Source of the DNA: Leptidea sinapis
Taxonomy: Eukaryota > Arthropoda > Insecta > Lepidoptera > Pieridae
Length of the DNA stretch: 64,000 nucleotides
Assembly (NCBI RefSeq): GCF_905404315.1
Contig: NC_066279.1
Span: 2,802,501 to 2,866,500 of the forward strand
Reading direction: 5' to 3'
How positions within the stretch are numbered: the first letter of the stretch is position 1; the number at the start of each line of letters is the position of its first letter. The position numbers and the translations under genes are program-made. The notes below the pieces were generated by a model. That model was not told the DNA's origin. It saw only the letters and a program-made list of their open reading frames with translations, and did not search any database. This document shows positions 40,816 to 52,055 of the stretch, in pieces.

Positions 40816-41539
40816 ACCCCCTTATTCATAATAGTCTGCTAACTTAAAGCATTGCTAATTCTCACTCTGTCTTCTTCTATTGACCTAAGTCAGAATGAGA
40901 AAAAACACTCCTAAGCAGCTGTTTAAAGTTAAGACAAACACTTTCTAAAATATAAAAACAAGCGCGAAACCATCCCGCAAACTTTGAACCGCGTTGGTGT
41001 TTTTGCTGCAATGACTTACGACGGATAGATTACGTCAAACTGAATATATAATGCTTACTTAATAATGAATAACACAGCCTCGTCAATAACAAATTGCGCT
41101 AGATTACACAAAAACATCTATTTTATTAATTATTCTAATGGAGTAATGAACATCAATTATAAATCTTTATTATTCTGAAGTATATATACCTATAAAACCT
41201 TATTATGAGTATAGTTAGTATGTGTTCGAATTAAAAAAGCTAGTACTGCCTCACGGATATTCATTTTAGCAGTCACAAGCACTCTCATATTGACAATTCT
41301 ATTAAATTTCTAGCTGTGGAATGAGCTTCCTTGACATGGTGAAACAGGTGACTTAGAAAACACCTAACACGTACGTAATTTCATGAAGGTCAATTGAGTA
41401 ATTAAGGTGTGAAAGAATAATAACTCTCATTCGCATCCAAATTAAAATCGGTCCACTCATTTTTTAATACAAGGGATTACATCGTTAAAAAGAAAAGTAA
41501 AACAGAGCAAGCGAGTGTTAAGAAAGCAGGTGAGAATAT

Positions 41540-41775
41540 CATTTATAAAGATGGTGAATTATGAAGGACCGAGTAATGGTCCTTGGGGAACCCCACTGGG
41601 AATGCTTACCCAGCTACAGCAGCTTATAATTTCTGATTACCACAGCTTGTGACCTTCGGTCAATATAAGATGCAAACCCCCAACAATGCCGAAAAGTTGA
41701 ATTTTTGATAAAAGAGTTTTATTATGGTCTATTCGGTCAAAGGCTTTGGTATAATCACATTTTATGTGAGGGAAA
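41540..41775 (-). mobile_element. Non-LTR reverse transcriptase remnant
   Basis: The - strand reads KAFDRIDHNKTLLSKIQLFG and then SIPSGVPQGPLLGPS, two RT core blocks separated by a broken stretch. The catalytic YxDD block is not visible. It is a short relic in PHYH intron 4. Confidence 0.6.
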
Positions 41776-42240
41776 CGGAAATACACCTAAGTTTTACCAC
41801 CTTTGTGCCGTTGCAATTAGTTATAGCTGCTTTTACGAAGGCTAAACCTAGTTCTAACCAATCATAGTAGGATATCTCTAAGTTTAAACGAGGTGTAGCC
41901 TTTGGCTAGTAGGTGTATATATGTATAAAGCCAACATAATTTATCGACCAACAAGACCGTAAGGGGGTCGAGAAATCAAGTCATAACAAACATTTTCATA
42001 TTATTTTCCCGTAAAACTTCAAACCCGAAGATATAGGTATGTACATTTAATGAGTATTCTAAACAATAGCACAACTAAAGATCTTTATAATTAACCGTCT
42101 AATTGATAAGTCATTTGATAATATTACTTTGCAAAGTCAACGGGGTAAACAATTCAAGTTGAATAAAACTTATTAACCTCTTAGCTATTAGAGAGACATG
42201 TACACTAATTTTTATTATAAAAATATATATTTAAAGTCAC
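41776..42240. other. PHYH intron 4, no feature recognised
   Basis: AT-rich sequence before the exon 4 donor. No repeat boundary was seen. Confidence 0.4.
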
Positions 42241-42396
42241 CTGATGCGGCGGATGGATGCCGGTTCCTGGCGGTTTGTTGATGATCATACTGTTGACGAC
42301 GGTGATATCCTTGCCAATGAGTTGCGACAGGACGTGAAGCAGTTTGGGGTGCTCCGTGTAGGTCATGAACACTTCGTCGTAGTGGACCTCTGAGAT
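42241..42396 (-). CDS. PHYH: Phytanoyl-CoA dioxygenase-like, exon 4
   Basis: 52 codons, phase 0 at both ends, acceptor ATGTTGTAG and donor GTGACT. It reads ISEVHYDEVFMTYTEHPKLL to MIINKPPGTGIHPPHQ. The final His-Gln begins the HxD motif completed by exon 5. NSMIINKPP is a family block. The intron on its 5' side, to exon 3, is about 5.6 kb and filled with repeats. Confidence 0.9.
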
Positions 42397-42582
42397 CTAC
42401 AACATTAAAACGTTATAATTATTTCAATCAGTATACAGTACGTTTCTAGGGCAGTTGGAAGTACAGTCAACGAAACGAAAGTATTATGTTACACCCGATA
42501 TAATACAATATCTATCGCTCTCCATACATTTTTTTTCGCTAAACAGCGCGTTATACTACGGGGTAAGCTGAGCGGTAGGGAA

Positions 42583-42745
42583 CTGAAATTTTCTCAAAAT
42601 TAATTCCTTTATAATTTTTTTGATGTCATTTGTGTTAGAAATGACCTGAAATACCACCGCTTCGGAAACAAATAGCGCTCTGAGAGAGAAGAAACCGCGC
42701 AAGAAACCGTCCTAGCATTATTTTTTGCGCTCTTTTAACCCTGAT
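42583..42745 (-). repeat. LINE 3'-end type repeat, copy 2 (family D)
   Basis: Shares TTTTCTCAAAATT.ATTCCTT, GCGCTCTGAGAGAGAAGAA and the GCGCAAGAAAC core with 1-165. The hairpin is partly lost (GAAACCGC instead of GAAGCGG). Confidence 0.65.
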
Positions 42746-42949
42746 AGACAAGTTTGCGCTACCAATTAAAACAACTCCATTTATCGTATCACCGCTCTTG
42801 GATGATACTTCTATTAGTACCTCGTCTATTATGGAATACTGGGTCTCGAAATCTGGAAGTACGCAAGCCGGCTTTGCATCAATGAAGCGAGACAATATAA
42901 GGCCGGCCCATAGACTAGCGCATAATTAGCCCGGTCAGATATAGATTAT

Positions 42950-43140
42950 TACTCTCATTTTTTGGTCTGGTGCATTCCAGTATCAGTTTAAAACATTTGA
43001 TTGAGGGCAATAGAGAAATCCTCGATGTGTCGGGATTGTATCCTGTAGCTACTCTGTGTACAGCCCAATCGCTGGCATTGCGTAGAGACGTCGCTTAGTT
43101 GTATGTCTTCAACCTGAACCACGAAATCCATCTTTGCACA
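42950..43140 (+). mobile_element. Family A coding remnant
   Basis: One frame reads TAQSLALRRDVA followed by a stop and LYVFNLN, matching the LALRRDVASLCVF block near the family A C-terminus. Strongly decayed. Confidence 0.4.
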
Positions 43141-43763
43141 CAGGCCAAAAAACTCTAATAATATAATCTATAAATCTAAATATCTCTTCCACGTACAACA
43201 AAGTATAGAATGAGTTTCAATAAAGTATATTGTTTTATTAAAAGCTGTTGTTTTCTTTTCCAGGGTTCCGTACTCAAAGTGAACCCAAATTATTACTCTA
43301 CTGCCTGTACATCCTTCCTTCTGTCTGTCTGTTTATCCTAAACCGCAAGAATAATACAGATGAAATTTAAACAGGGAGCATAATATAACAAATGCAAGCA
43401 AATAAAAAATGTGTCTCTTACAAAGCAAAATACGTATTGTTATATCGTGCATTCCCGACTCGCACTTGGCCAGTATTTTAAACAATTTGAAATAAGAATA
43501 ACATTGTTATTATTAATATTCTACAATATTTTTTGTTGTTACCGCTCAGACGACCTCAGAATATATACGTTAAACAGGTTTCATTGTCACGGCTTTGCTT
43601 CCGAACTTAATGTAAGCAAAAAACATATAAATACCTATAGTAGATATTAAATATGTTTTGTTAATAAATTTAAATTAGTAACTATTTATATAAAAATAGC
43701 GATACAATTTCAGGAAGAGCTGTAAATTGACGTTTTTTTAAGAGAAAAGTTACGAGAAACTTT
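43141..43763. other. No gene recognised
   Basis: PHYH intron 3. Nothing resolved beyond AT-rich sequence. Confidence 0.4.
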
Positions 43764-44020
43764 AAAAGGTAAGAGCAAGGGGGAAGACCTGGCAGTTAGC
43801 ATGGATATGGCGAAGGCCTTTGATCGTGTATGGCACAAGGCGCTCCTCTCAAAACTTCCATCATTTGGGCTTCCCGAGAGCTTATGCAAGTAGACCTCCA
43901 GCTTCCTCAATGGGCGCAGCATATAGGTCTTTGTCGACGGTTCTTGCTGTTCAAGCCCGTGAACGCTGGAGTGCCCCAAGGTTGTGTGCTATCTCCTACA
44001 CTGTTTCTTCTGCGTGCGTG
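43764..44020 (+). mobile_element. Family A RT fragment
   Basis: Reads SMDMAKAFDRVWHKALLSKL, PSFGLPESLCK then a stop, and after frame changes VNAGVPQGCVLSPTLFLLRA. It ends before the YxDD block. It is on the strand opposite to PHYH. Confidence 0.75.
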
Positions 44021-44299
44021 TCCGAAGTAGTCGTTGAACTATTTCCACTGTCATTTACGCACTAGATCCGGCTTCCGTCATCCGATTTCTTTCCGTCAAC
44101 CGTTACAAATAGTTCTACAACCACACTGGACCGTTTTTCCACGGGAAAGCGCTCTTAAAATTTCAAACTTTCGAGTAAAAATGAAGAAATACGTAATGGC
44201 GAGTCAGATTGATTCAGCTCAAAAATAATAGGCATTAACAGTACTAGGTTGGACTTTTTCTTTGTATTTTTATTATATAATATTATGTTGTGATAAATA

Positions 44300-44585
44300 T
44301 TTATAATTTATTACTCAGCACCGCGACGTGTAGCGTCAAACGGGAGCTACTGAATATCAGTGCTGTGACCAATTGTCACACGTAGTAGTGTCACCTGAGT
44401 AGCATCCCTTTTGATACACACTGCCACACAGCTACTATATTATAATATCTTGGTAAAGTTATTTATTTATTCTTTGTAAAATATGTTCTAGGTTAGTTTT
44501 AGTTATAATTTTTCTTTTTTTTATTCTTATTTTTGTAGCAATGTAATGTTTCATGTGTGTGTCAAATAAAAGATATTATTATTAT
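44300..44585 (+). repeat. Probable retroposon 3' end with ATT microsatellite
   Basis: Contains CAGCACCGCGACGTGTAGCG and ends AATAAAAGATATTATTATTATT. The block resembles a widespread lepidopteran repeat, but only one copy is present here. Confidence 0.4.
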
Positions 44586-45004
44586 TATTAAAATACATTC
44601 GCTTTCCAATTCTATCTTGCGCTATCTCTATTAGAATTGTTCTTCTCTTGCACGCTGGTATATTCAAAGTCTATGATCGAGACGGTATTATGATACGATA
44701 AGGGAGTCGAGAGTGTCTTGATACGCATAGCGACACAACACGACGTTCTCAACACACTCACGAGGGGGAATAAAAAGCGGCAAAGTGCGAGTCGGCCTCG
44801 CGCACGAAGGGTTCCGTAGCAGCAAACAGCATAATATAAAAGTTCTTGTAGTTCGTTGTAACTTTGCTCAATATTTTAATAATAGTTTTTTTTTAATTTA
44901 GTTATTGATAAGAAAACATTATAATCAGGTACCAAAATGATGGAATTTAGATCTAACTATATGCGAGCCCTTGTGACAAGCTAATATTTATATTCTACCA
45001 GTGG

Positions 45005-45200
45005 ACCCGACAGACGTTGTTCTGTAGATAATAAAAAAAATACTGCATTACAGGAATTTGCCAATAATATTTCAAAACATCAAGAATTATTTCGTAAAAA
45101 TGTTGTTATAATGAAATTGTTTCACAGCGGAACTGTCAAACCGTGCGTCAATAAATTCTCTCATAGAAAATATATCCATACAAAACAAATTATGCAAATA
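45005..45200 (-). mobile_element. Helitron 3' half
   Basis: The - strand reads TTTATTGACGCACGGTTTGA then CAGTTCCGCTGTGAAAC and ends CAGAACAACGTCTGTCGGGT. It matches the 3' half of the complete Helitron at 46617-46995. The final CTAG is replaced by CCACTGG. Confidence 0.7.
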
Positions 45201-45633
45201 AAATTAATTATGGGTCCTAAATCCAAATAAAAAATATCCTATCTCTCAAGTTGGACTAAACTGCACTCCATGAAGTAATCGCCATTTAAATCCGTTCATT
45301 AGTCTAGGAGTCCATCACGGACAAACAACGTGTCACGTAATTTATATATATTAAGATATAAATTAAGCCGACAAACAACGTCATAAAATTGTTTTTCATG
45401 CATGTCTGATTGCCTTTAAGTAGAAACGCAATTATCATTTTTTTAAGTATGTTGTAATTATAGTTTAATGTATGTTGTAGTATCTGTAGGTAATCTTAAA
45501 TAAATAAATATATATTCCAGTTTGACAAGAAATAATTCAATAATATTATCGATTTGTGTGCCTCCTCGCGTAGTTCGACAAGGTGGTAATAACGTCCCGT
45601 ATCTAGCGTACTGCATGAATGACCTCCTTCTTC
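45201..45633. other. No gene recognised
   Basis: AT-rich PHYH intron 3 sequence. Confidence 0.4.
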
Positions 45634-45725
45634 CTTGTGCGGTGATTCCTCTGGTGTTGCAAGAGAATGTGGGCAGCGGTGATCACTTACACCAGGTGAC
45701 CCGTACGCTCGTTTGTCCTCTTATT
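45634..45725 (+). mobile_element. Family A 3' end fragment
   Basis: GTGATTCCTCTGGTGTTGCA, then GGCAGCGGTGATCACTTACA and CGTACGCTCGTTTGTCC. Confidence 0.75.
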
Positions 45726-45955
45726 TTTTATTGGAAAGGATATACTTCAATGATAGTGATTGGTGAGTTTGGTTAGGTTCGGATTACGCAATCCATGACA
45801 AAGTAACGGAACACTGTCTGTAATCAAATTGCAAAGTACCTACGTTCTTTGCTGCATTAAAAAATTTAGTATATTTTATTTACACATATTTAGAAAAATT
45901 GTTAGTTAGAGTGTACTTCAAATTCACTAAAAATCATATTATAAAAAAAAATTAA

Positions 45956-46330
45956 CAAAAAAACAACCGCCTTCAAAAACACTATTCCAAATCAATAGAT
46001 ATAATGTGCACTAAACAGTATAAAAATAATTGCGTATTTTTATACAATCTAATTAATTTAGCTTATTCTAGTTACGATTATTGTAATTTTTGGAGTCGGT
46101 GTCATCCAAGATAGGTTTGTTACTACATAAATAGTTATAGGTGAGATGTGCTTGAGTCGTGAGGAGGCGAGAGCGGGTTGCGACGGAAGGACACCAAAAT
46201 AAAAAACGGAAAATAACAATAATCGTAACTTCAATTAGATTGTATAAAAATACGCAATTATTTTTATACTTTTTAGTGCACATTATATCTATCGTTTTGG
46301 AATTGTTTTTGAAGGCGGTTGTTTTTTTTA
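45956..46330. mobile_element. Long foldback MITE flanked by TTAA
   Basis: The arms (about 45956-46080 and 46205-46330) are near-perfect inverted copies. Each holds ACAACCGCCTTCAAAAACA, GATATAATGTGCACTAAA and AAAATAATTGCGTATTTTT. A short non-palindromic centre carries GGTGAGATGTGCTTGAGTCG. TTAA is present at both edges (45952-45955 and 46331-46334), which would suit a piggyBac-type TTAA insertion but could be chance in AT-rich DNA. A one-armed relative lies at 31229-31530. Confidence 0.8.
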
Positions 46331-46334
46331 TTAA

Positions 46335-46515
46335 AAATTTTTTTTTGTGAAAATCTTAATGCGGTTCACAGAATGCATCTACTTACCAAGTTTCAACAGT
46401 ATAGTTCTTATAGCTTCGGAAAAAAGTGGCAGTTACATACGGACGGACAGACAGACAGACATTACGAATTCATAAGTGTTCCGTTTTTTGCCATTTGGTA
46501 ACGGAACCCTACAAA
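46335..46515 (+). repeat. Repeat with (GACA)n and CGGAACCCTA terminus
   Basis: AATGCGGTTCACAGAATGCA, ACATACGGACGGACAGACAG and GGTAACGGAACCCTAC are blocks typical of a lepidopteran short element. The matching end GGGTTCCGTA occurs near 43265 and 44808. The boundaries are uncertain. Confidence 0.4.
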
Positions 46516-46616
46516 TACGACACCCAGCAAAAGCGGTAAAAAATATTTACGTTATATTTATAATAATAATTGAGGAGGTTTATCCATATTATTTTCTTGA
46601 GTAAAACTGTATTATA

Positions 46617-46995
46617 TCTATATATATAAAAATTAATTGCTGTTCGTTAGTCTCGCTAAAACTCGATAGCGGCTGGACCAATTTGGCTAACTTTGGTCTT
46701 GAATTATTTGTGGAAGTCCAGAGAATGTTTAAAAGGTTAATAAATAGGAAAATGCTGCTAAATTAAATAAAAACAACAAATTTGTTTTTACTTTGATGTG
46801 TCCATACATAATTTATATGAGAGAATTTATTGACGCACGGTTTGACAGTTCTGCTGTGAAACAATTTCATGACGACAGCAGGGTGCATATTTTACGAAGT
46901 AATTTTTGATATTATGATATATTATTGACAAATTCATATAAAAACATTATTTTATTTATTATAATATACAGAACAACGTCTGTCGGGTCAGCTAG
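46617..46995 (+). mobile_element. Complete non-autonomous Helitron
   Basis: 379 bp starting TCTATATATATAAAAATTAA and ending GTCTGTCGGGTCAGCTAG, inserted between A (46616) and T (46996) as expected for Helitrons. There is no ORF. It lies in PHYH intron 3 on the strand opposite to the gene. Confidence 0.8.
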
Positions 46996-47599
46996 TTATA
47001 AATAAAAGGCATCATGCACTTCCTCGTGTGAGGCTGGCCACTTTTAATTGCCTCTCGCTCCTGCAACTTCTTCGGCAAAGGATAATTATTGTAATAATAA
47101 TAAAGATAGTAATATATTGAGTAAAACCTTGATGACGATTTTATTTTTAAATGCTAAGAGCATTAAGAACGCAAATTACGCTGCGTCCATTTTTTATGTC
47201 ATCTTATAATATATAAGTACTTTAATATTTATTACTAAATATGATTATACTAGAAAACTTCCTTATTGTTACGTCAAAGCTTACGTCTTAAGAAGTGAAT
47301 TTACGTCAATAATATAAAAAAATTACATGTGGATTTTAGATAGTATAGTTGAGCAAAAAATCATTTATATATTATAATACTATAACACTATTATAAACGC
47401 GAAAGTTTGGAAGATTGTATGTTTCTTACTCACGTTACAACTACTGAATGCATTTTGATGAAGCTTTACAATAATATAGGTTATACATCAGAATAGCACA
47501 TATGCGATAATCATATTGTTTGTTATGTTTTAAAGTGATAATCGTCAGTTCTGGAATTAATTACAATAAAGTTACTGTAAAGATATTTTTTTATGGATT
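46996..47599. other. PHYH intron 3, little recognised
   Basis: The segment 47380-47480 (TATAAACGCGAAAGTTTGG, then ATTTTGATGAAGCTTTACAA) resembles the 5' region of another lepidopteran Helitron or MITE group. No boundaries are visible. Confidence 0.35.
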
Positions 47600-47850
47600 A
47601 GGAGGACAAACGAGCCGCCCACACTCTCTTGCAACACCAGAGGAATCACAAGAGCGTTGCCGGCCTTTAAGGAAGGTGCACGCGCTTTTTTTGAAGGTAC
47701 CCATGTCGTATCGTCCCGGAAACAACGCACAAGGAAGCTCATTCCACAGCTTCGTAGTACGAGGAAGAAAGCTCCTTGAAAACCGCACTGTGGAGGACCG
47801 CCACACATCCAGATGGTGGGGATGATATCCTAACTTGTGGCGTGTTGTAT
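47600..47850 (-). mobile_element. Family A C-terminal fragment
   Basis: The - strand reads HKLGYHPHHLDVWRSSTVRF and ends MGTFKKSACTFLKGRQRSC, then the 3' UTR to GGCTCGTTTGTCCTCC. It lies about 115 bp past the donor of PHYH exon 3. Confidence 0.8.
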
Positions 47851-47966
47851 TGTGTGAATTATCCAAAATATAAGGATATGTGTCAAGTAAATAGGAAAAT
47901 ATCTGCCATCTGCTGCTCCGATGTTTCACACCAAAAATACTTCCATTTCAATTTTGATTTTCTTAC

Positions 47967-48078
47967 CTTATTAATAGCATCTTCACCCTTGAGCCCTTTT
48001 TCTACAAGGGCACGCTCCCGCACAATGGTTGAGCTGCCTGTCTCCACAAGACCATTGCACATCTGCATAAAGCGACGC
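47967..48078 (-). CDS. PHYH: Phytanoyl-CoA dioxygenase-like, exon 3
   Basis: 112 nt, phase 2 in and phase 0 out, acceptor TCATTTTAG and donor GTAAGA. It completes Lys with exon 2 and reads RRFMQMCNGLVETGSSTIVR to ALVEKGLKGEDAINK. DAINK is at the position where PHYH proteins have a short helix before the core barrel. The reading frame is intact. Confidence 0.85.
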
Positions 48079-48739
48079 CTAAAATGAAACCCTTAATTTT
48101 ATGTCAGTCACAAACAATCACAGTTGTCACTTGGTTGAAGTTAAATACGACCCGTTAGAAAGATGAGTCAGTTGACCCAGTTTTTCTCTACGCCGCAGAT
48201 AGTTGAGCCGTACGGGAAAGTGAGAAGAAACGGATAAAGATGTCGTGCTGGAAAAAAAAAGGGTAGACAGAGGACTCCGTACCAACCTGCCTATTCTCCG
48301 CTGTACCATTTTGTATTCTAACAATTGTTCGAACACGTTATGCTCGTGGAGGTGTCCAGTGAACGACTTGTAGTGCAGGAAAGTTTTGAGGCCACACAAG
48401 CACGAACGAGAACGTCTATGAGATGTCCTGACCAAATAAAACAGTGTAGTGTACGAAGCGAAACTAGTATGCAAGGATCGTAGCAAGTGGAAAGAAGTGG
48501 TCTCTGCCTACCCCTACAGGAAAGAGGCGTGATTTTATGTATGTATGTATGTAGGCCGGACTAATATACGAATGTACAAGCGGTACGCTACGAGTGGAGA
48601 ATTGTCTATCGAGCCACAGCCTCAAAATAACCACCACCCACGTTGGTGTCATCAAGAGAGTACGACTATGAATTCAAATTCCACTACCGGACTTCACGAC
48701 AAAATGCAAAATACCTTGGCATCAGATTGGCGTCTGGTA

Positions 48740-49085
48740 TTCCACAACCATGCGTTTTGCAAGAAATTCTTGCCTTGCACAGACACTTTGTGGAATCAAT
48801 TACCGGCGCCTGTTTTCCCGAACCGATACGACTTAGGGACCTTCAAGGAAAGAGCATACTCCCACCTTAAAGGCCGGCAACGCATCTCTAGACACCTGTT
48901 GTTGCGGATGTCCATGGGCGGTTGGTACTACCACCTTAAAGGCCGGCAACGCATTTCTAGACACCTGTTGTTGCGGATGTCCATGGGCGGTTCATACTCC
49001 CACCTTAAAGGCCGGCAACGCATCTCTAGACACCTGTTGTTGCGGATGTCTATTTTCGGTTGCCTCACCACTACCGTCCCCTGAG
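48740..49085 (+). mobile_element. Family A-related C-terminus with in-frame triplication
   Basis: Reads FPNRYDLGTFKERAYSHLKG, the end of Jockey-like RT proteins, then repeats a 69-bp unit three times (48863-48931, 48932-49000, 49001-49069). Each unit encodes HLKGRQRISRHLLLRMS plus a few residues, and the frame stays open to 49084. It is in PHYH intron 2 on the opposite strand. Confidence 0.8.
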
Positions 49086-49617
49086 TCTCCTCTTATATAT
49101 AAAAAAATTGTAAATGGTCGAGGGAAGCGATGCTGGTCCGAGAGTCATACCTAGTCGTGAATGGACGCTACTTATTATAATTATTTTTTCATATCTGAAG
49201 TTCAGATCATCACAAATAAATAAAAAGAAAACTTATTTTGCAGTTGATGGACTAAAACAAATATTCCATTCCGAATGCCTAGCAATGAAAATATTAAAGA
49301 AGGTAAATCAGTGTAGGTACTAATTTAAACTATCTCAACCATCTGGAAACCGGCAGAAACTTGAACGTTAAAAAAAGTCAACTGTGTGAATTAACCACAT
49401 CAATCTTTTAGATTAAAATAAGTTTGATTAAACAATGGACAATTTAATTTAAATAATTTAATTGCATACCAACTTTGATTAAAGGAGCTTATCTTGGGTA
49501 AAATAATAATTACTTTTTGAATATGAAAACCTAAAATATGATGCAATTATTTTGAGCCTTCTTATATTTTAATAGTTTATAGATTAAAATAGTGATGAGA
49601 CTTGTCTATATCCTTAT
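49086..49617. other. PHYH intron 2, no feature recognised
   Basis: AT-rich, nothing resolved. Confidence 0.4.
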
Positions 49618-49745
49618 TCATCATCATCATCACCAGCCGGAAGATGTCCACTGCTGGACAAAGGCATCCCCCAAAGATTTCCATAACGATTGGTCCTGAG
49701 CTGCTCTCATCCAATGTATTCTTGCGATCTTGACCAGATCATCAT
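49618..49745 (-). mobile_element. RTE-type LINE C-terminal fragment
   Basis: The - strand reads QDQ..WKSLGDAFVQQWTSSG before a stop. Close to the fragment at 38063-38190. Confidence 0.6.
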
Positions 49746-49966
49746 TCTCGTCTTCCCATATGTGGTCCCCATTTTCTTGTTTTTGTTTTTACTGCTCCAC
49801 CGACCATTTGTCCGTCAAACTATGTGCACTGCCTGCTGCCACTTCAGTTTCATAATAATTTGGACTATGCTGGTGACTTTGGTTCTCCTACGGATCTCCT
49901 CATTTCTGATTCGATCTCGCAGGGAAACTCTGAGCATAGAAATCTAGTTATATCCTAATTACTTAC

Positions 49967-50086
49967 TTGTAATTATATAATGATGCAAAATCTATTAGAT
50001 CTTTAATAACAAGAAAGCCATTGTCTTGATAGAAGCGATGTTGCTCTTCAGATAATACATATCTCTCTGCTAAGTCCACTGATACC
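49967..50086 (-). CDS. PHYH: Phytanoyl-CoA dioxygenase-like, exon 2
   Basis: 120 nt, phase 2 on both sides, acceptor TTGTAAACAG and donor GTAAGT. It reads VSVDLAERYVLSEEQHRFYQ then DNGFLVIKDLIDFASLY. LSEEQ..FYxxNGFLVIKDL is the N-terminal signature of PHYH-type dioxygenases. No mitochondrial or PTS2 signal is evident before it. Confidence 0.92.
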
Positions 50087-51529
50087 CTGTTTACAAAATA
50101 TAAAATTAAACTATACTTGTTATAAATATTTTCAAGATATTTAGAGGGAATGTTTGCAATGCAGACATATTGGCGTATGTTAGTCTGTGTGCCCCTGAGA
50201 GATATGTGGAGTGGAGAAGCTAGCTGCCACTGCTGGACGTGAAGTATGGGTGTACCAACTTGCTTAGGCAGGCGCCACTGATGCGCACACTACAATAGAT
50301 ATTTTTTGTTGCTCTCTGAGTGAGCTCACAAAGATGGCAATGTGGATTAGTAATTGACGTTTGAGTATTTTTGTTGCATATATTATAATTGAAATGATTT
50401 GTAAATTTAATTGAGAATAAGAACTTGTAATACCATTCTGTTTTAAATAGCAACCTCAGAGTTTCTTGCTTGTTCTTCTCTAAGGAAATCTGCCTTTTGA
50501 ATGGGCTATATGAAAAAATGACATATTTCAAGTGTAATGCAATTTACCTATGAGATAAAATATATCTTTGATTTGATTTTGATCATAAGTTACCGATATG
50601 ATAGCTGTTAACAAGAAGTTTAATAATTATCATGTTAAGTAATTTATTTTTAAGAATAATTGTTCTTCTCCTTCTTCATATGGGCGCTTTCCGCAACTCG
50701 ACGTCATATGCACCTATTTTGCGTGCAAGAATAATTGTTAATAGGTAGAAGATAGATCAGTGTACAATGTCACATTAGGACTCCCCTTTGACATACATTA
50801 TGGTATAATAATAAATAAATAGAATGTGCTTAAACAACCATTTCTTTATCAATATTTTGTACACTATGGATAACAGCACAATTATATAGTTTGATTGGGG
50901 TGAGTTTTTATTCAATGTTGAATTTAAAAGTCAAAGTCCTGACAAATGGACGCAAGAAACTTATAAGCCCAAGCAATGTTTTTTTTTTATTTATTTATTT
51001 TTTTTTAATTAAAGTTAGTAACTAACATTAGATACACTATTAATCTTATACTAATCATTAATCAATTATTCTATATTTTAACAATACAAATTTAATACGA
51101 ACAGATGAAAGATAAACATAAAACATAATATTATAGCTGTGAAGACATTATATGAATGTTATCACAAGAAATAAGTGTAAGACGAAAGTATTTATAGTTT
51201 TACATAAGTAGTGTTTCTAATAGTTAGTTAACTTGTGGCACCATGAATTATAAAATCAGGAACAATTCATATTTTACTAATTAAATAGATAATTAATAGT
51301 CATGCCAACTTATCTCAGGCTGTTTTCCAACATTTTTATTCAAAAAGACTTACATTATCTAATATGCAAGGAACAGACTTAAACATGAAGGAGCAAAATT
51401 TCCAATCCATAAATCACATATTATTTTAAATTTATACACACTTTACATATGTCTGAGAAATCATAACTTTGCAATTTTGTAAAATAAATGCTATATTGAT
51501 AAAGATGTTTAGATATTTGAGTTACTTAC
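50087..51529 (-). other. PHYH intron 1
   Basis: Contains a weak LINE-tail repeat at 50440-50580 (GAGTTTCTTGCTTGTTCTTC), a family E relative. The remainder is AT-rich without recognised elements. Confidence 0.5.
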
Positions 51530-51579
51530 GGGTTTGGAAGAAGTTTTTTGATATTAGATTTTGAGAATGCCACTTCCAT
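51530..51579 (-). CDS. PHYH: Phytanoyl-CoA dioxygenase-like, first coding exon
   Basis: Starts at the ATG at 51579 (context AAACAATGG) and reads MEVAFSKSNIKKLLPNP, ending in phase 2 at a GTAAGT donor. With the other six exons found (50, 120, 112, 156, 147, 141 and 138 nt) it gives 288 uninterrupted codons. The family is the Fe(II)/2-oxoglutarate dioxygenases; human PHYH hydroxylates phytanoyl-CoA in peroxisomal alpha-oxidation. The substrate in insects is not established, so the name is by homology. The HxD...H iron ligands and the Arg for 2-oxoglutarate are all present. The N-terminus is shorter than vertebrate PHYH and lacks an obvious PTS2. An intact retrotransposon lies only 0.4 kb upstream in the same orientation. 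Confidence 0.85.
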
Positions 51580-51967
51580 TGTTTATATGATGATACGCAA
51601 ACTTATGGACCTTTAGGAAAATTCCAGTATTATTATTATATTCTTTTTATTTACAAGGTACTTAATAATTGTATTAAATCGTTGGACTACACCTATAATT
51701 TAACACACAGATATAAGACTGCTAATCACCAACCACCCAATTGAAATAACATATAAATATGTCCAATTCAGTATTTTATTCGCTTTAATTACAAAATACT
51801 AGTATGTACACACTTAGGTAAAAAAAACTTTGAACGCTTTGAAGTTTGAAGTTTGAACTTGAACTTAACTTGAAGAAGTTTGACTTTGAATTTGATCTGT
51901 CTGCTGTCATCTGGCCTTTCATGGATCTGGCCATTGACAAATGGAAATGACATATGACAGTCGAAAC
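51580..51967 (-). promoter_or_regulatory. PHYH 5' flank between start codon and retrotransposon
   Basis: Only 388 bp separate the PHYH ATG from the target duplication of the I-like element. The stretch 51830-51900 is built from TTTGAAG-like units (GAAGTTTGAAGTTTGAACTT). No TATA or initiator could be assigned with confidence. Confidence 0.4.
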
Positions 51968-51980
51968 TTCGAAAGTTTGA
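51968..51980. repeat. Target site duplication, left copy
   Basis: TTCGAAAGTTTGA, identical to 57089-57101, adjoining the poly-A tail of the I-like element. Confidence 0.92.
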
Positions 51981-52055
51981 TTTTTTTTTTTTTTGGAGTT
52001 TATGGCCTGGTATCTAGACCTTTAGGCCAAGTCTTGGGTATTTTTATTAGGTATA

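Noticed and set aside
46428..46465. Direct GACA repeats as a CRISPR-like array
   Set aside because: A short simple repeat inside a eukaryotic interspersed element; no spacers.
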